Positions 1 to 13,305 are shown, numbered from the stretch's first letter. The stretch: DNA of 64,000 nt from Atopsyche davidsoni (GCA_022113835.1 JAILWY010000004.1:6327501-6391500); one strand, 5' to 3'. The notes: a model not told the origin generated them from the sequence alone. Made by a program: numbers and translations.

Positions 1-1566
1 TTTTCAAGGTGTCGGCTTAAGTGGGTTTGTGATAAATTTTTGAACGAAAATATTTACCACATATGTTAAGGCACTCAAACTTGCAAAAAAAAAACAAAAG
101 ACATTACTAAAGTCTACATAAAGCAAATTTATAGATTTTTATATACTTAATATATGTTCAAAACGAAAGTTCTTCAATATTTTTGACAAAAGCATAAAAT
201 ACCTTGCGTTTATTCCCATCGTCGGGATTTCTCTCTCTTTGGTATTCTGAGCAAGACTCTTTCATTTGTGACATCGTCGTTGCGTGGTATTTTAAGTATT
301 ATCGTATAAAGCCATATTTTAAATGCCTTAAGTTGCTGTCTTAAGTGTCCAGGCCTCAACTCCATAAAAAAGAACTCAGTCAACCTAACATTTGGTTAGT
401 CTCTAGCGAGTTTAAAATAAAGTACTGTATTTATAATCAGATAAAATAAGAACGAGAAGATATCCAAGTACTTATCAATTTCCAATATACGTCACTTAGT
501 GTCAACGCAATAAATATTTCAGGCTTTTCACGAAACAGGGTTAGACGGTTAAATACGGCCTCGCGATACAGTCGAAGCAAGTCGCATCGGGGTATGACAT
601 ATATCGGATGTTAACTATTGTTCCAGTTTACGTTAATATTTATTCAACCAAAACGCTCCCCGCCCTGTGTTTGCCCAGAGAGAACAGTTTCCAAGTAAAT
701 TAATACGGGCTTGCCCAAACAAAGTTATTTTAATAATTAATTACTAAAATTACGTAACATAACGGGATGTATTTTTAAATTTTGCTCTTTGTATGGCCTA
801 ACAGTAAGGCTTTTTACTATTTTAGTCCTGAACGACTATACTATAACCATGTGTCTCTTTACCAGTAAATACACTTTTCTTCGATAAGTGTATGTTCACT
901 GCTGAATATGCTTTCTTTCAATTCGTTGTATCTACATAATAATCTGATATAATTTAAATTTTGCTTTTTTTAAAACCAAATATTTAAGCCATTTTCTACC
1001 AAAGTCACGAATAAACTATCGTTTTTGTCAACTATATTATAAAACGTTTCTTTTTACCAGTAAATATACTTTTAAACGATTAATACAAACAACAAATAAA
1101 AAAACAATTATAAAAATAAAACATTTCACGTCAAAAAGCTTTTCAGCTTTATTAAGATTCAAAAAATTTATGATAATAAAAATATATTACGGAAAAAATA
1201 TTATTTATAGGATTTTACTATGAAAATGTATGCATTTTCAAATGCTGTAAATATATAAATAAATAAAAAATTATAAACCTTTCAGTATACATTAATTTAA
1301 CTGTCAACCGCAATACTGTGGCCGTTTTGCATAAAAACTCCAAAACATGCATAAAAAGATACAATAGTATTAATATTATTAAATTTGAAGATTAAAACAT
1401 ATAGATCATCAATTAAAAAATATTAAACTTTTAATAAAGTCAAATATTCTAACTGTCTAACTGTTGTTAAAACTACACAGTAATTTTAATAAATTTATTA
1501 TACAGTAATTGAAAAAAAAAATTATATCTGTTTATCTGAATAATTTTATAGTATATTCAACTTTGT
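1..1566. other. AT-rich intergenic sequence, no gene seen
   Basis: This stretch is mostly A/T runs without an open frame of convincing composition. The only internal structure I see is a short direct repeat, listed separately. Nothing resembles an RNA gene. Confidence 0.6.
834..1083. repeat. Direct repeat of about 54 bp (834-887 and 1029-1083)
   Basis: Both units contain an ACTATAYTATAA segment followed by TTACCAGTAAATAYACTTTT and a CGAT motif. They lie in the same orientation about 195 bp apart and have diverged by several substitutions and small indels. This may be an old local duplication or two relics of a small repeat; there is no coding potential. Confidence 0.5.
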
Positions 1567-1764
1567 GTGTTTTTAAGGCTAATTACAAATATTAGGTGCC
1601 GCTTGGGTGAGCTAAAAGAAGAAATTGTTTCGTCGATGCACTGCCTTTGTACGCAGATGCATGCAAAGCTTTGTTTTGCCATAGTGCGGTTCGCCATTTG
1701 TCGAATTGGATCCCGGTTAATGAAATCCAAAACGCCACGGCACTCTTGCTTTGTGATATTATGA
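1567..1764 (+). pseudogene. Possible C-terminal scrap of a Tc1/mariner-type transposase
   Basis: The 65-residue frame contains LGELKEEIVSS followed at family-like spacing by QM, a helix-like stretch and R..ICRIG. This resembles the last 40 or so residues of Tc1/mariner-superfamily DDE transposases (L.ELKE.I...I..L...M...V..N...R...C....G). No catalytic aspartates, no upstream transposase frame and no terminal repeats are visible, so at best it is a short relic. It may be a chance match; the assignment rests on one motif block. Confidence 0.28.
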
Positions 1765-3441
1765 ATGGTGGATTTAAATTGAATTATTTAGATACCTTCA
1801 AAGCAGACCATTTGGTTTAAACATTTGAATATCTGCGTGCTATCAAAGTAACACCAATTATCCAGCCTGCTCGTAATGAAAACAGCCATACGCTTTTAGT
1901 TATACAGCATAATAGTAATTGACATAATACAATTAAGCCGAAGTTAATTGTTATAATACTGCAAAACTAGTTTGATCAGTTGTTTGATTATTAATATACA
2001 GTACAAAGTTTTCCCTATATCTTTTGATTCTAGCAGCCTTTTAGTTGCTTTAAAAAAACTGTTTTTTTATCCCTTATTCGTAGCTCTTGCGTAAATGAAA
2101 AACCTCACGAACCCGCCGGGATGTACCCCGGAAAGAAACAGAATAAACGTAAACACCTTTGTTTAAATCAAGGCACCATGAGCATATTCCATAACATCGA
2201 TCCACCAAAGTTACACTAGAATTAGCTCCACAAATCTCCCTTTCGTCACGCCATCCACCGGAAAGCGCCAAAATAAATTTATTCAAAACGTTAACAATGA
2301 TAAAGGCTCAGAGGGCAGACGCCACAAGAGGCCTCCGACAGTCGCTTTAATGTATTATTGTATTCTCCGCTGTGTGTTTTGTGTTCTGTGCTGTTGCCCA
2401 AATTTATTCGTGTTTCAGAACAATCTAAAACTTTTCCTTTTTCGAAGTTTTACCATCGAATTGAAAGTTCGCGGCGGCCTCTTATCTGTCTTATTGTGAC
2501 AAAGTCACTTTGTGTTTTCGGGGCTCCTGCTCCCCGGCGAGGCTCCATGGCCTATTCAAAAAGCACGTGCCCGGTAATAAACAAAATGTTTGATTTAATT
2601 AAATATTTTACTTTGATTAATTTCACTTCTCCCTGTACAGCCTCGTTACAATTACTTCCTCGAATGATACTTGAGCTATAAACAAAGACATTAAAATAAT
2701 TATTATTTATTGTGTAGGCTGTTTATAAATTAAATGCAAAAGTAGAGTTTTTGAGATTCAAAAAAATTAACACAGAAAAATCATTTATTACTAAATTCTA
2801 CTATGCGTATTTTTTTGATATAATAATCTTTGGTTAAAAAATATTTTTATTAAATTATCTAAAATCTTCTTCTTTTCAATTGCGTTTATGCATGTTACCC
2901 CCTTTTCAGGACTTTGCCAATCGAAAGCCGACTGCAAACAGAAGAGGAGCGCGATACCTAATGACGAATCACTCAAACATTCAGGGGCCTGAAACAAAGT
3001 TTCACTTTGTTTTTCGTCACTATCAGTCACGGGGCGCGAGTTTAGCACTTCCGAAACAAAACATTAGGATCAAACTTTACATCAAAACTCTCTCAAAGGC
3101 GCCAGACAAACAGAACGCCAATCTGCGCGAGGTAATCGCCGCACAGTGGGCACGCCAGCTCCACTGCGGGACAAAAAAAAACTACACTTTTTAAATAATT
3201 TATCGTTAAAAATAACGCTAATTTTTATTTTAAAGATATTTATAAATTCTAAACCATGTAAAGCATAACAGTATTTTTTTTTTAAAACCTTTATCCCAAC
3301 ACTGAAGCTTGATTGCCTTGAAAGCCAAAAAGCTTATTGTAAGTTAAATCAATTTGTCGTAGATATCTTAATTAGAAATAATTTGTGATAAAAAAATGTT
3401 TAATATGTTGTTTGATTTCATAATGTTTATTTTCTATTGTA
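1765..3441. other. Intergenic, with mildly GC-richer patches
   Basis: Patches at about 2080-2290, 2460-2560 and 2880-3170 are richer in G+C than their surroundings but encode nothing I recognise. The small frames there overlap on both strands and have no family signature. They could be old repeats or regulatory DNA. Confidence 0.45.
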
Positions 3442-3546
3442 CATATGTGGTTTGATAAGTCAGTGACTTTTTGAATAAAAGATATTTTTTTCGAAAAAAT
3501 ATGCGTTTTATTTCTCAAGATAGTCTCCTTTTAGTCCACCGTTTTT

Positions 3547-3928
3547 CTATTTTATTTTTTTTCCTTTCAAATAAAAGGTTTTCTCGAGTCTCTCAAAATA
3601 GGCTTTTTTTTCAGTGATGATCTTTTCATTCGACCCAAATTTCTTACCGCCCAGCCATTTCTTCAGGTTTGAAAATAGGAAATAGTCGCAGGGGGCTAAA
3701 TCTGGTGAATATGCGGGATGGGATAGCAGTTCGTAGCCCAATTTATGGAATTTTGCCATGGCGACTACACACGTGTGCACCCGTGCATTGTCCTGATGGA
3801 ACAGCACTTTTTTCTTCGTCAAATGCGGTCGTTTCAGCTTCAAAACAAATATCGAATCTGTCCAAAAGCTCTGAATAATTATGCAAAAAATAATGCTCAA
3901 TCAGCACACGAAATTCACTTTTTTCCAT
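3547..3928 (-). pseudogene. Mariner transposase remnant (DD34D type)
   Basis: An ATG at 3928 opens with MEKSEFRVLIEHYFL, the normal mariner amino terminus. After about 17 residues it jumps to the segment just before the second catalytic aspartate (LLDRFD...), so the paired-like DNA-binding domain and first catalytic aspartate are deleted. A frame change follows. The other frame (3547-3900) carries the carboxy-terminal catalytic block VLFHQDNARVHT, 34 residues, then the third aspartate in DLAPCDYFLF, which is the mariner DD34D spacing. It ends with an F..L..TFYLKG tail near the element end. In an intact element the protein would cut and join the element at TA targets. This copy is broken by deletion and frameshift. 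Confidence 0.88.
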
Positions 3929-4396
3929 TTTTGTTAAAATTCACGAGGTTGTCTGCTTTCACTAGCTGTCAAACACAAACTTAATGGCGTAGCTAAAAAC
4001 TATAAACTAATTAAATAAAACTATCAAATATGCTTTATTTACTAATTATATGATTAGAATTTAGAATTTAAAAAAAAAAACAAAATATGATGCTTCTAAG
4101 AAATTTCCAGTTTATGTCAAATTGGTACTACACAAGTACCAATTTTATCTTTTAGTTGCGTTAGAAATTATTCATCACATCATTAATAACTTAAAATGCC
4201 TCCTAAAAAAATAACACCGTCTACGTAATTCACAGCAAACGTAATTGAAAAAGAATTGCACAATTGAACGTGATAATGACTGCATCTAATAAAGAACAGT
4301 GCAGTGAAAGTGATTCGTTGTTTGTGACACGAAATGTGATATTTCCTAGAGTGGCTTTGCTTTCGAAATTAATATCCGGTTATTCAAAATATATGT

Positions 4397-4458
4397 GTAC
4401 AAAATGAAATCAAATATTCATCTAATTGTCAACCAAACATATGTTCAAACACTATTGC
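4397..4458 (+). mobile_element. Helitron fragment (62 bp) inside the mariner
   Basis: These 62 bases match 17699-17760 with about three mismatches. The copy at 17.7 kb is the continuation of a recognisable Helitron Rep frame, so this is a scrap of the same family. It sits between the mariner transposase start and the mariner right terminal repeat, so it was probably brought in by an insertion into the mariner. Confidence 0.6.
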
Positions 4459-4520
4459 TGCTTTTAAAGTTACTGGGCGAGGAATACAAAAAGTCACTGA
4501 CTTATCAAACCACCCTAGTA

Positions 4521-7500
4521 TATTAAGATACAACTTTTTTTTTTAAATATATAATTGTAACATAACAGTTTCAACGATAATTAATACTAGTAATGTTAAA
4601 TTAGTGAAAGTGGGTTAAATAAATACGCTGACGCTGAAAAGAACCTCAATGCTCTTGACGCAATCAACCGAAGGGGAGAATTCGCTGCCGCGGCACAGTG
4701 GAGAGAACTTTCGTTGGAAACCATGCACGACCCATATTTGATTGCAAATCGCATATTGTCAAATCTCATTCAAAGTTTATTGTCCTCGTAATGCGCGCGT
4801 TTGCACCAACGTGCGCCGCCTTCACTTTTACTTTATCTCACATACTAAAAGTGCCTTAGAGCGGCCGTAATTCAGGCGCGCGCATACGTTCCCCGTTCGC
4901 GCGAGAATTTCTCGCGATTTATGGGGAAACTTTGACGGTGGGCCGCGCGAACAACACAAGGTTAATGAAATAAGAAAACTCCTAAATATGGCAACTTTCC
5001 GGTGTCACGAATTTATCTCGTAAATATTAATGTATCACTCGGATTGCGCTTAGTTCCGCCGTGAGCTTAATTTATGTGCCGTGTGTAATGTGATATATTC
5101 TCTGGGTAATTTTATAATTATATTTTGATTGCTGATACAACTGTTCGTAACGAATGTTTAGAACTAAACATACATATTAATATACTTATACAGCCGAGGG
5201 TTGTGTAATAAATATCCATCGTAAAATGGCCATTATTTACCAGACAAGTTAAAAAATATATTTATGTTGTTTCAATATATAAGTACAACGTTTACGTTTA
5301 TGTCCTGAAAATAGTACATTTGTACTATTTTTCATAGATAAGCTGTGATTTCACGAGAACAAATTATGATTATTTCTAATTTCTAGTGTATTATAATTAC
5401 TAATCACAACGATTGACTCATTTTCTACAGTCGTAAATTCTTGATAAAATTTAATTAAAACAAGTAATAGTGGGTTGACCTTTGACGAACAATCTCCCGG
5501 GAACGCCACACCAGACGTGAGGGCCCCTTGCATGGAACGGGTGATGTGACATAAATAGAACATGATTAGAAACTAAAATAAGCTCAGATCGCACGAGATA
5601 TAACCCAAAAATGTCAAGGTCGTGTTGGATTATTTTCTAAATATTTCAAAATTGAATTTTTTGTTTTTTAATTAACAAGAATATATATTTTGTAAAACTG
5701 TAAAAAAAAATAAACAACCCTTGATAAAGTAAAATATAAAACATAAACAGAATATACCCTAAAATGTAAAATGGATTTAATTAACATTATTATATATTTT
5801 ATTGGAACCTTCACAAGCAACACCTGATAATGTAAAATATTAATCATCGCATACTTGGCAAAGTGTAATAAAGAAAAGATTAAAAAATATATTTTAATAA
5901 ACATACTAAATCACCCAAATTGAAAACTTCATTATTAACATTTAATATATTCATATTGTTGATGACCTGTATCAGAAAATTATATTTTTTTAACGGGATA
6001 AGTTATAAATTTTAATTTATCCGATCTTCTTTATAGGATTCTTATAGGTAAAAAAATATTAATAACAATTAAATGCCGTCATATTATATCCATTTTACAT
6101 TTATTGAAGTTTTCTTTAAAGATATTGAATATATAAAAATTTCAACAAGACAAATGCACCAGCACAGTGATTTTTTGTATGAATAATAAATAAACTATTC
6201 TAGTATATCAAAAAAAATCTAAGACTACCCAGATCGCCATAAATGCAATATTTTTATTGATTTAAATAAAATTTACAACTTAGCAAAAAAAATACATATA
6301 AAAATATATTTGAAGACCCAAAATATATCGAATCGAATAAATAAATGCTGTTTTCGTATATATACACCGATTTGAAGCTGCGCCGATATATTGAAGCAAG
6401 CAAACCCAAACGCAGAGCTCAAAGTATTAGAGACAAATTTATTGGCCCAATTTTAACGGAGGGGCGAACGAAAAGTAAACTATCAGCAAGTGGATTCCGA
6501 TTAATAACTTCCTCCATTAGTACAGACCACAATATCCCATCATAAATCTTAGAAAATTATTGCAAATTATCCTTCAGTGCTTATGTAATTTATTAGCGGG
6601 CGCTGTGTGCACAGACCGACCCTCCCGAGGAGCCTTCGGGGAGAGAAAATTTACCCTTGGACCGTTGGGGATGTTATCCTGGCGTGGACATGAAAATTTA
6701 AGTACTGGATAATTAAATTATTTATCTGAATGAATTCATTGATTAATGCGCTGTGTGAATTTATTAAAAATATTTTTATATATATGATATATTAAGTCCC
6801 AAAGAAAAACTAAGGTATTTGATGTTTACAACTAATATTCAAGGTTTTGAAGCCCTTTATATGAAACATATTTTTTGGGTACTAAGTCTATCATTAATAA
6901 TGATTAATGAAAATAAACAAAAAAGGTAATTTTATTATAATAATAAAACCTTTGTTTTTATAGCATAATATCATTTACAAAAAAAATCACAAAAATTATT
7001 TTTATTTAATAATATATGAAAAATAGGAAAGTGTTTTCTGTCAGAAATATTAAATTTATCTTATTGAATGGGTAATAAAATGAGTAAAAAAAACTAGTGT
7101 GATTATAAGATGTAGTTAACGTCGACTTGACATAACAAAAGACTGTATAATTAGCAAGAATTATTTAAATAAAAATTCACCCTGCGTGAAAAAAACATTT
7201 CAAAAAAGAAATTTTCCGTAGAAAATATACGAAATACGTCACGTAGCGTATTATAAGCATTCTATTTTCGGAACATAATGCAACTTAATAGTGCTGCATC
7301 TGAGGAGATGCAGTTTCTCGAGTTCCCATCGTCGCTGCACATTTCCCAGCGGGACATCAGGAATAGGGGAGGGCCTGTCCCCTCACCCCATGGGACCACC
7401 CTACCTGGCCAAGTCTTCCCCACCCCGTAATGCCGCCTTCAATTTATTGCCAATTTATATAATGTAAACATGTACTTGAAGATGTTGACGTAGCTGAGGC

Positions 7501-8738
7501 TGTTGGTTCTTGTTGTAATTACTACAGTGTCCTTGGTGAAAAATTAGGACACGTGCTATAAATCCCAGTATCTGTGAATACGCAATTAAAACGAGAAGTG
7601 TTTATTTTTTCAATAAAAATTATTAGAAGAAAGGCGAGGAAATGATAGTATTTTTTCGTTTGTGAGCGTTTTTCCTATTCAAAAGCTTCTTGAATAGGAA
7701 AAACTTGTCAAAAGTTGTCAATATAAGTATTTTCTTGGCCGAGTGCTACAAATTAAACTAGTCTCTCGTATAATTTGTTCTTAATGGTTATTTTAATATA
7801 AATACCAAGACGGCTAGAGTATTACTGATTGTACTTTTATCAGAGTACATGATTTTTCTAACGATATATTCAGAATAACTCGTTTTACCCTATCAAATAA
7901 AAAAAAAACCAATCAGTGTTATTTCAATAAATATAATGAAGAAACAATATATCCCAGACAAAACAAACTAATTCTAAATACACCGTAGAATAATTTAAAT
8001 AGATAAAGATCATACTTTATAAATATGTTGATTTTATTTAAATATAATTAATTTAGAAACTTTGCATGTTAATTATTTTCATCGTTTACTGTAACGTTTT
8101 TTCTTATAAAAAATACAAAATCCAATTTTTGTCCTGTGAGCTTATAGCATTTATTTCAATTAAGTTTATTTGAATTCTGATCTCAATTTTGTTAAACAAA
8201 AATATTTTGCCAAGATAATCCAGTGATTTTCAAAGAAGAAAACATTTCTTAAAGAAAAATCTCAGGAACACACAGAGCAATATAAATTATTCAAGATAGC
8301 TACAGAAGTGGGAGTCTCTTGTCCCTCTATATGAATACAAACAACAATTGCCCGACACGAGGATCGTCCTCAAAGGTTATATTTTAATATCTTTGCGAAA
8401 CATAGGCCTTGGGTATACATATATAACATTGATTCAACAAGAAGCGAAAAATATCCTTACATACAGAATCTTTTATATGTGCAGCTGTCGAAACTCAGCT
8501 TTTTTACTATGGCTTAACAATCCGGTTAACAATTATAAATAAAACGTTCAATTTACTTTAAATGAAAGCAGGTTGTAATATACCAGCGTGAGAGTCATGC
8601 TAATATATTTGTATTCCAAATGCTAATACTAAAAAAAATACTATAGAAACCTGTTTGAATAAATTATTTATCAATTATCATTTTTAAAAAAATACTTATT
8701 AGAAAGATGCTACCATCATAACTATATATAAATTACTC
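4521..8738. other. Long intergenic stretch with GC-rich non-coding patches
   Basis: No gene is visible. The block at about 4640-5060 is much richer in CpG and G+C than its surroundings, lacks a long open frame and contains several TAAT-type homeodomain cores. Smaller patches are at 6590-6700 and 7260-7440. Such islands in a gene desert are compatible with enhancers or old repeats. The rest is AT-rich filler. Confidence 0.4.
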
Positions 8739-8858
8739 TTCTTCATCAAGTGCCTTTCCTTAGAGGAGGTCGGCAACCATTTCACTGGGCATATACTCAT
8801 GCTGAGCCAATGTACACGGTTTTCTAAGGAAAAAATGGTGTTGTGGATTCCTGGGACA
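8739..8858 (-). mobile_element. LINE 3' end fragment, family shared with 18.2, 24.6 and 48.5 kb
   Basis: Read on the minus strand this stretch aligns with 18240-18358. The shared blocks are TTAGAAAACC, TGGCTCAGCATGAGTAT, CAGTGAAA.GGT and ACCTCCTCT.AGGA.AGGCACTTGAT, ending in GAAGAAGA. The same terminal block follows the reverse-transcriptase relic at 48.1-48.5 kb, which identifies it as a LINE 3' end. It is 5'-truncated and non-coding. Confidence 0.7.
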
Positions 8859-9179
8859 TTCTACAATAATCTAAGATTATTTTTATAATAATAATAAGGA
8901 TAGTTGCATATTGATCGACTTATATCAATGGTTGTAAAATAATTGAGAAATTTTTAAATAAATTTAGTAACCCAAGAAGTGATCATGCTTGAATGTACTT
9001 ATAATTTTTTTTATAATTATATGTGTTTGGTTTTTTTTTTATTTCGTGTTAGGTAAGCTTCAATCGATCTTAAAAAATATATTAAATATTTAATTGACGA
9101 GTAAGCGAAGGAGGAAGAAGTACGTACAGGTGCATCCACATACTTGGCCGGGTCGGTCCCAGTCTGCAGTGTGCGTTGC

Positions 9180-9345
9180 ACCTTTAGCGCAGTGGTTAAA
9201 TAGATGCAGGCTGCGGAGTCAGCTGTGGCGGGCGGGGGGTTCACATCCAGCAGAGAACTTTGTTGATTCAGCCACTGCGAGCGGAGTGCTCGCCATATCA
9301 CTGTGCCAATGCAGGAGAGAGTGTGGGAGATAATTCTCCAAGAGA
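9180..9345 (+). mobile_element. tRNA-derived SINE (single copy in window)
   Basis: An RNA polymerase III A-box-like TAGCGCAGTGG (9185-9195) is followed 42 bases later by a B-box-like GGTTCACATCC (9238-9248), the arrangement and spacing of a tRNA gene. The cloverleaf is poor and a tRNA-unrelated GC-rich tail follows to about 9345, so a SINE relic fits better than a working tRNA gene. Confidence 0.55.
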
Positions 9346-9722
9346 AACTAACTAAACTTGCTGAACTTTCAGTAGTAATGTAATAATCCATATATATATT
9401 TGGTTTATTGTTATTGAGTTTTTTATTATAAAATTCCAAAATAACGCATGGCAGTTAACATTTTTTTTTTAATCTTACTATAAAAGGCTTAAAAAATTAT
9501 TTCACTACTTTAGTAAAATTATTTATATAAGAGACATGTTTATGTCTTTCTCGTTTATTTATCATCAAAAATGCAACGAAATATTATCTTTTAAATGGTT
9601 TGTATAGTAAAATTAGTTTATTTTAAAGCAAGGGTTTTTATTTTTTGTGAGCAATTCATAAGTAATGGGCATAGTTTAGAAGATTTCACAAGAAGGAGTT
9701 ATTAAAGTCTTTTTTATTCAGT

Positions 9723-9817
9723 TAAGGGGTACGACTGTATCTCTTCTGGCCTGGCAGGCCCACTCGGGGCGGGTAACCGAGTCAGACTCGCGATGAATAA
9801 CCTCCCCCTTAACTAAG
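9723..9817. repeat. GC-rich segment bounded by a 10-12-bp inverted repeat
   Basis: AGTTAAGGGG at the left (about 9719-9729) is mirrored by CCCCTTAACT at the right (about 9806-9816). The enclosed 80 bp contain two nested palindromic bits (GGCCTGGCAGGCC and GAGTCAGACTC). It could be a small foldback element or the edge of an LTR, since a primer-binding-site-like motif lies 370 bp downstream. Confidence 0.45.
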
Positions 9818-10186
9818 TCAAAATATTGCGTTTCAGTTGTTTATTGTAGTCTGCAGCTGAAACTACACCTGTACATCATTAGGGAAATATTTCGAGATAT
9901 CATTATACATTGTTTTCAACTGTTATTTGCGTCGATCGGATTCCCAACGTATACTGAAATTAATGTAATATTCGAGAATAACTTAGCACATTCCAATGCA
10001 ATGTAGCAACATGATAATGGTATATATTCATTGTATTTATATATATATTAATTATAATGAATTGTGCATTACCGAGGCATAAATATTATTTTATAATTAT
10101 CTATTCATTCCGAGCCTTTGTATATTTAAAAACACCCTTTTATTATAATTTACGTTAGTTTTTCATCTTCATCCTCAAACAACAGT

Positions 10187-10202
10187 TGGCGCTGCGAGGA
10201 AC
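10187..10202 (+). other. Possible LTR-retrotransposon primer-binding site
   Basis: TGGCGCTGCGAGGAAC follows an LTR-like ...AACA end. It starts with TGG, the complement of a tRNA CCA tail, which is the form of a minus-strand primer-binding site. No gag or pol frame follows and no second LTR is seen, so this would be an old fragment, or chance. Confidence 0.25.
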
Positions 10203-10339
10203 GGTTTTTCGCATTTGGTATTTTATCAAAGAAGTTGGCGGAAAAGAAAGGCAGATTCCGTACAAAGCTCTCTAAAAAGAGCAAAACCGAGTCGGACTAG
10301 CAGACGGAGAGAAGAAAGGCACTAGAGATAACGGAGCTA

Positions 10340-13305
10340 AACTTCGCTAAAATTAACTTGTGGCCTTTAATCTTTAATATATAATAATAGTTTCTACAAG
10401 ACAGCTTTTAATATTTCAAAATGTATCAATAAAAAATAATAATATAAAATATATGTAATACGTAAAGGTAGTTTTTGTTTACTATTGTTCATAATATATA
10501 TATATATAACAGTGAGATCTATATGACGCTATAAGAAGGCACAAAAATTTTAATCAATTTTACTAATCGTTTCATGCGTTACAATGTGCGTAGCAATTAT
10601 TCATTTTAAAAATTTAATCGTACAAATTTTATCCCAAGATCCACTTGATGTTTCTATGTATTCATAAGACACATTTAATGTAACATATGCACTTATCGCA
10701 ATCAGAATCCAAACTACAAGAAAACGATACACATTGGGTTAACTTTCAATATAGCACAAGAGCTGCAGGCGACACTAATCAAAACTCCCAACATGGCGGC
10801 AAAGTTTCACTCACAAATAAACACCGCGATGGCGTCACCGGAGCCAAACATATTATTTGATATCATGTATATTAGAAATCTACGCCAAATCTAAGCAAAC
10901 TCCGCCGAATATTCGCAAACTATATCCATTCAGAGGTTGCTATCGGGCGCAGGGCGTCTGAAACTTTCAGGGGCTCGCTTCCCGGATTTCTATACAAGGA
11001 AAACAACTACCCTTACCAAATATTTTTTTAGGTCATAATATTCTATAGATTGCATTTAAATACATATACTCTTTAGTGAGAGATAATTTTAAAATATCAA
11101 CAAAAAAAAATCAAAATAACAATAACATAAAATCCACTATCACAGTAAATAACTAGCTATTGCATTCACTCAGTTCAATGGTATTTGATTAAAATCAGGG
11201 AATACAAAAAATTACAAATATTTGTGAACTTTTAGGACAGCCTCAAATATATTTTGTTAAATAAATGAGAAGTGTCTGAAATTTCAAGCAATTCTACAGT
11301 AGACAACATAATGAATCATATTTCAATAAATCTAAGAGGCTTAAGAATGTTTCTAAAATTATTTTTTTTCTGTTTAGAGATGAGCTCGTATTTAATATAG
11401 GTCGGGGGTTTATATTAATTTTCATAAATTAAACAGGTACGGACATTATCAGATTTGGAAACTGAGCCTTCCCTGGGTGGCCCAGGATTGCAGAATAAGC
11501 CAGCCCCGGCCTCGGAGATATGAATATTCTAGATTAATTATACCCCTGCCTCTGACTGAGGTGTAATCAAACATTCTTTTGATGAAATATCATGTTTTTC
11601 TTATTGAATGGACACTGATTAGTTTGGTGCTGATTGACTGACGCAATTAAAATTCAATTTCTGCAATTCAAAGCCATTTTTGAATTAATTTTAACCTGTA
11701 ATTTAGCAATCCTTTTCAGGGTAATAGGAAAGTAACTTACATTAAACTAATTTAAATATCAGCAAAAAACTATTTTAATAAAAATAATACATATAAATAT
11801 AATTTAAAGCTATATAAAGCAGCACGTAAAGCAACCAAATGCCGCTTATCTCGTGAATTTAATGTGTCACTAAAAGGCAGCTGAAAAGCTGCGTTCCATA
11901 CAAGCTATTTTGATATTTCATGGATTTAGGATCTGAAAGCTCCGCTGAAAGACTCCTCTCTACTCTGGTCCGCAGCACCATTCTATTTCGAGCGAAGTAA
12001 TCTCCTTGGAGGCTTCTTTTAATGGACTTAAAAATGTAAGCGGCTGTCAAAGACTGATAATCTTAATAACCTTTTTATTAGTTTTAAATATAAATTGCGT
12101 TTCACGACGATATAAAAATGTAAAAATAGTCTAACTGGAAAATATAATTTTACAAATCTATGTTTATTTATATGCATTCTCAATTTTTCATCCTTGGGAA
12201 TTAAAAAAAACCTAACTCAAAAAAAAATACGTCTTTTTGGAACACGATCATAACATACATCAATATTAAATTACATACATTAATATTAAATTCACTTATC
12301 GTTTATTTGTTTTGAATGAGTTGTTTTGTTATATATTTTTTTTGGTAACTTGTTTATTCAACAAGTGACCTGTGTAACACTCATAAATTAAAATACAACA
12401 ATACGAACACAACAAAAGTTTTCACAAAGACGAACGCAAGTTTTTCGTGTAACCACCCCACTTCACAGCAGAAGCTATTAAAAGTTTTAATGAATTGTGT
12501 TTCAGACGCATCTTTTAAGGGTACGGTATCATCTCCCGGGGTCTCTGAACAAACTCTTTTAATTGGATACTTATTTATTATTAATTACAATTTGCATATT
12601 AATACCACACATCTTCGTGATATAAATCTGGGACCATTAAATCTACAATAAGCCCTCTATCTAATGTTTTGATCTATGCTTACAACACCGCAAACCCAAG
12701 ATATAAACCCTAAATACATACTAATGTCGTTAGCTTAGAGCGGAATGGCTTTAAGTGATATACACGGTTCTATCAAATAATCGAAAAAAACGTAAATATA
12801 TTCTTCAAATAAATAGTTTGAATGTATAGTATAATAAAAAATACGTTAAAGACGAACAAATCCCGAAATCACAACAATAAGCTCTTATCATAAGTCCATT
12901 TTTTTGAGATTGAGCGTACAAAATAAAGTATTCTTTTAATACTCTAAATGTCTAAATCAAAGTACATACTATACTAAAATATAACAAATGAAATTTAACT
13001 TTCAAGTTTTTGCAGTAAAGTTTTGGGAACACCAGCTGACAGTTTAGGGTTAGTAAAAATAGAGTGCTACACGATAGAACAACGTGTCTTCATTATTAAA
13101 CAATATTTCAAAAATAATGAAAGCTTGGCAGCCTTTAAAAACTTTACTGCAAAAATGGCGACAAATTCAAATCTTGCGTTAATTTTGGGACATCCTTTGT
13201 ATATTTGGTTTTTGTGAAGATCGTCACAGTAAGCGTGATTTTACCTATGCACGTTTTATTTGTATTAATATGATCAAGTGCGTTGGTTCATAATGCTCGC
13301 TGGAA
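10340..13305. other. Intergenic sequence, no gene seen
   Basis: The stretch is AT-rich with a few GC-richer non-coding patches (about 10770-10990, 11450-11560, 11880-12010). The small open frames are short, shadowed on the opposite strand and without recognisable domains. Confidence 0.45.

Larger units (their letters stand above)
3442..4520 (-). mobile_element. Mariner element, internally deleted, terminal inverted repeats visible
   Basis: Near-matching inverted ends are present. The left end reads GTGGTTTGATAAGTCAGTGA from about 3447, and the reverse complement of the right end (4490-4515) has the same GGTTTGATAAGTCAGTGACTTTTTG core. The transposase is encoded on the minus strand. The element is about 1.08 kb against roughly 1.3 kb for intact mariners, and much of the coding region is missing. 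Between the transposase start and the right end lies extra sequence (about 4010-4480) that includes a 62-bp Helitron match, suggesting a later insertion. It cannot be autonomous. Confidence 0.85.
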
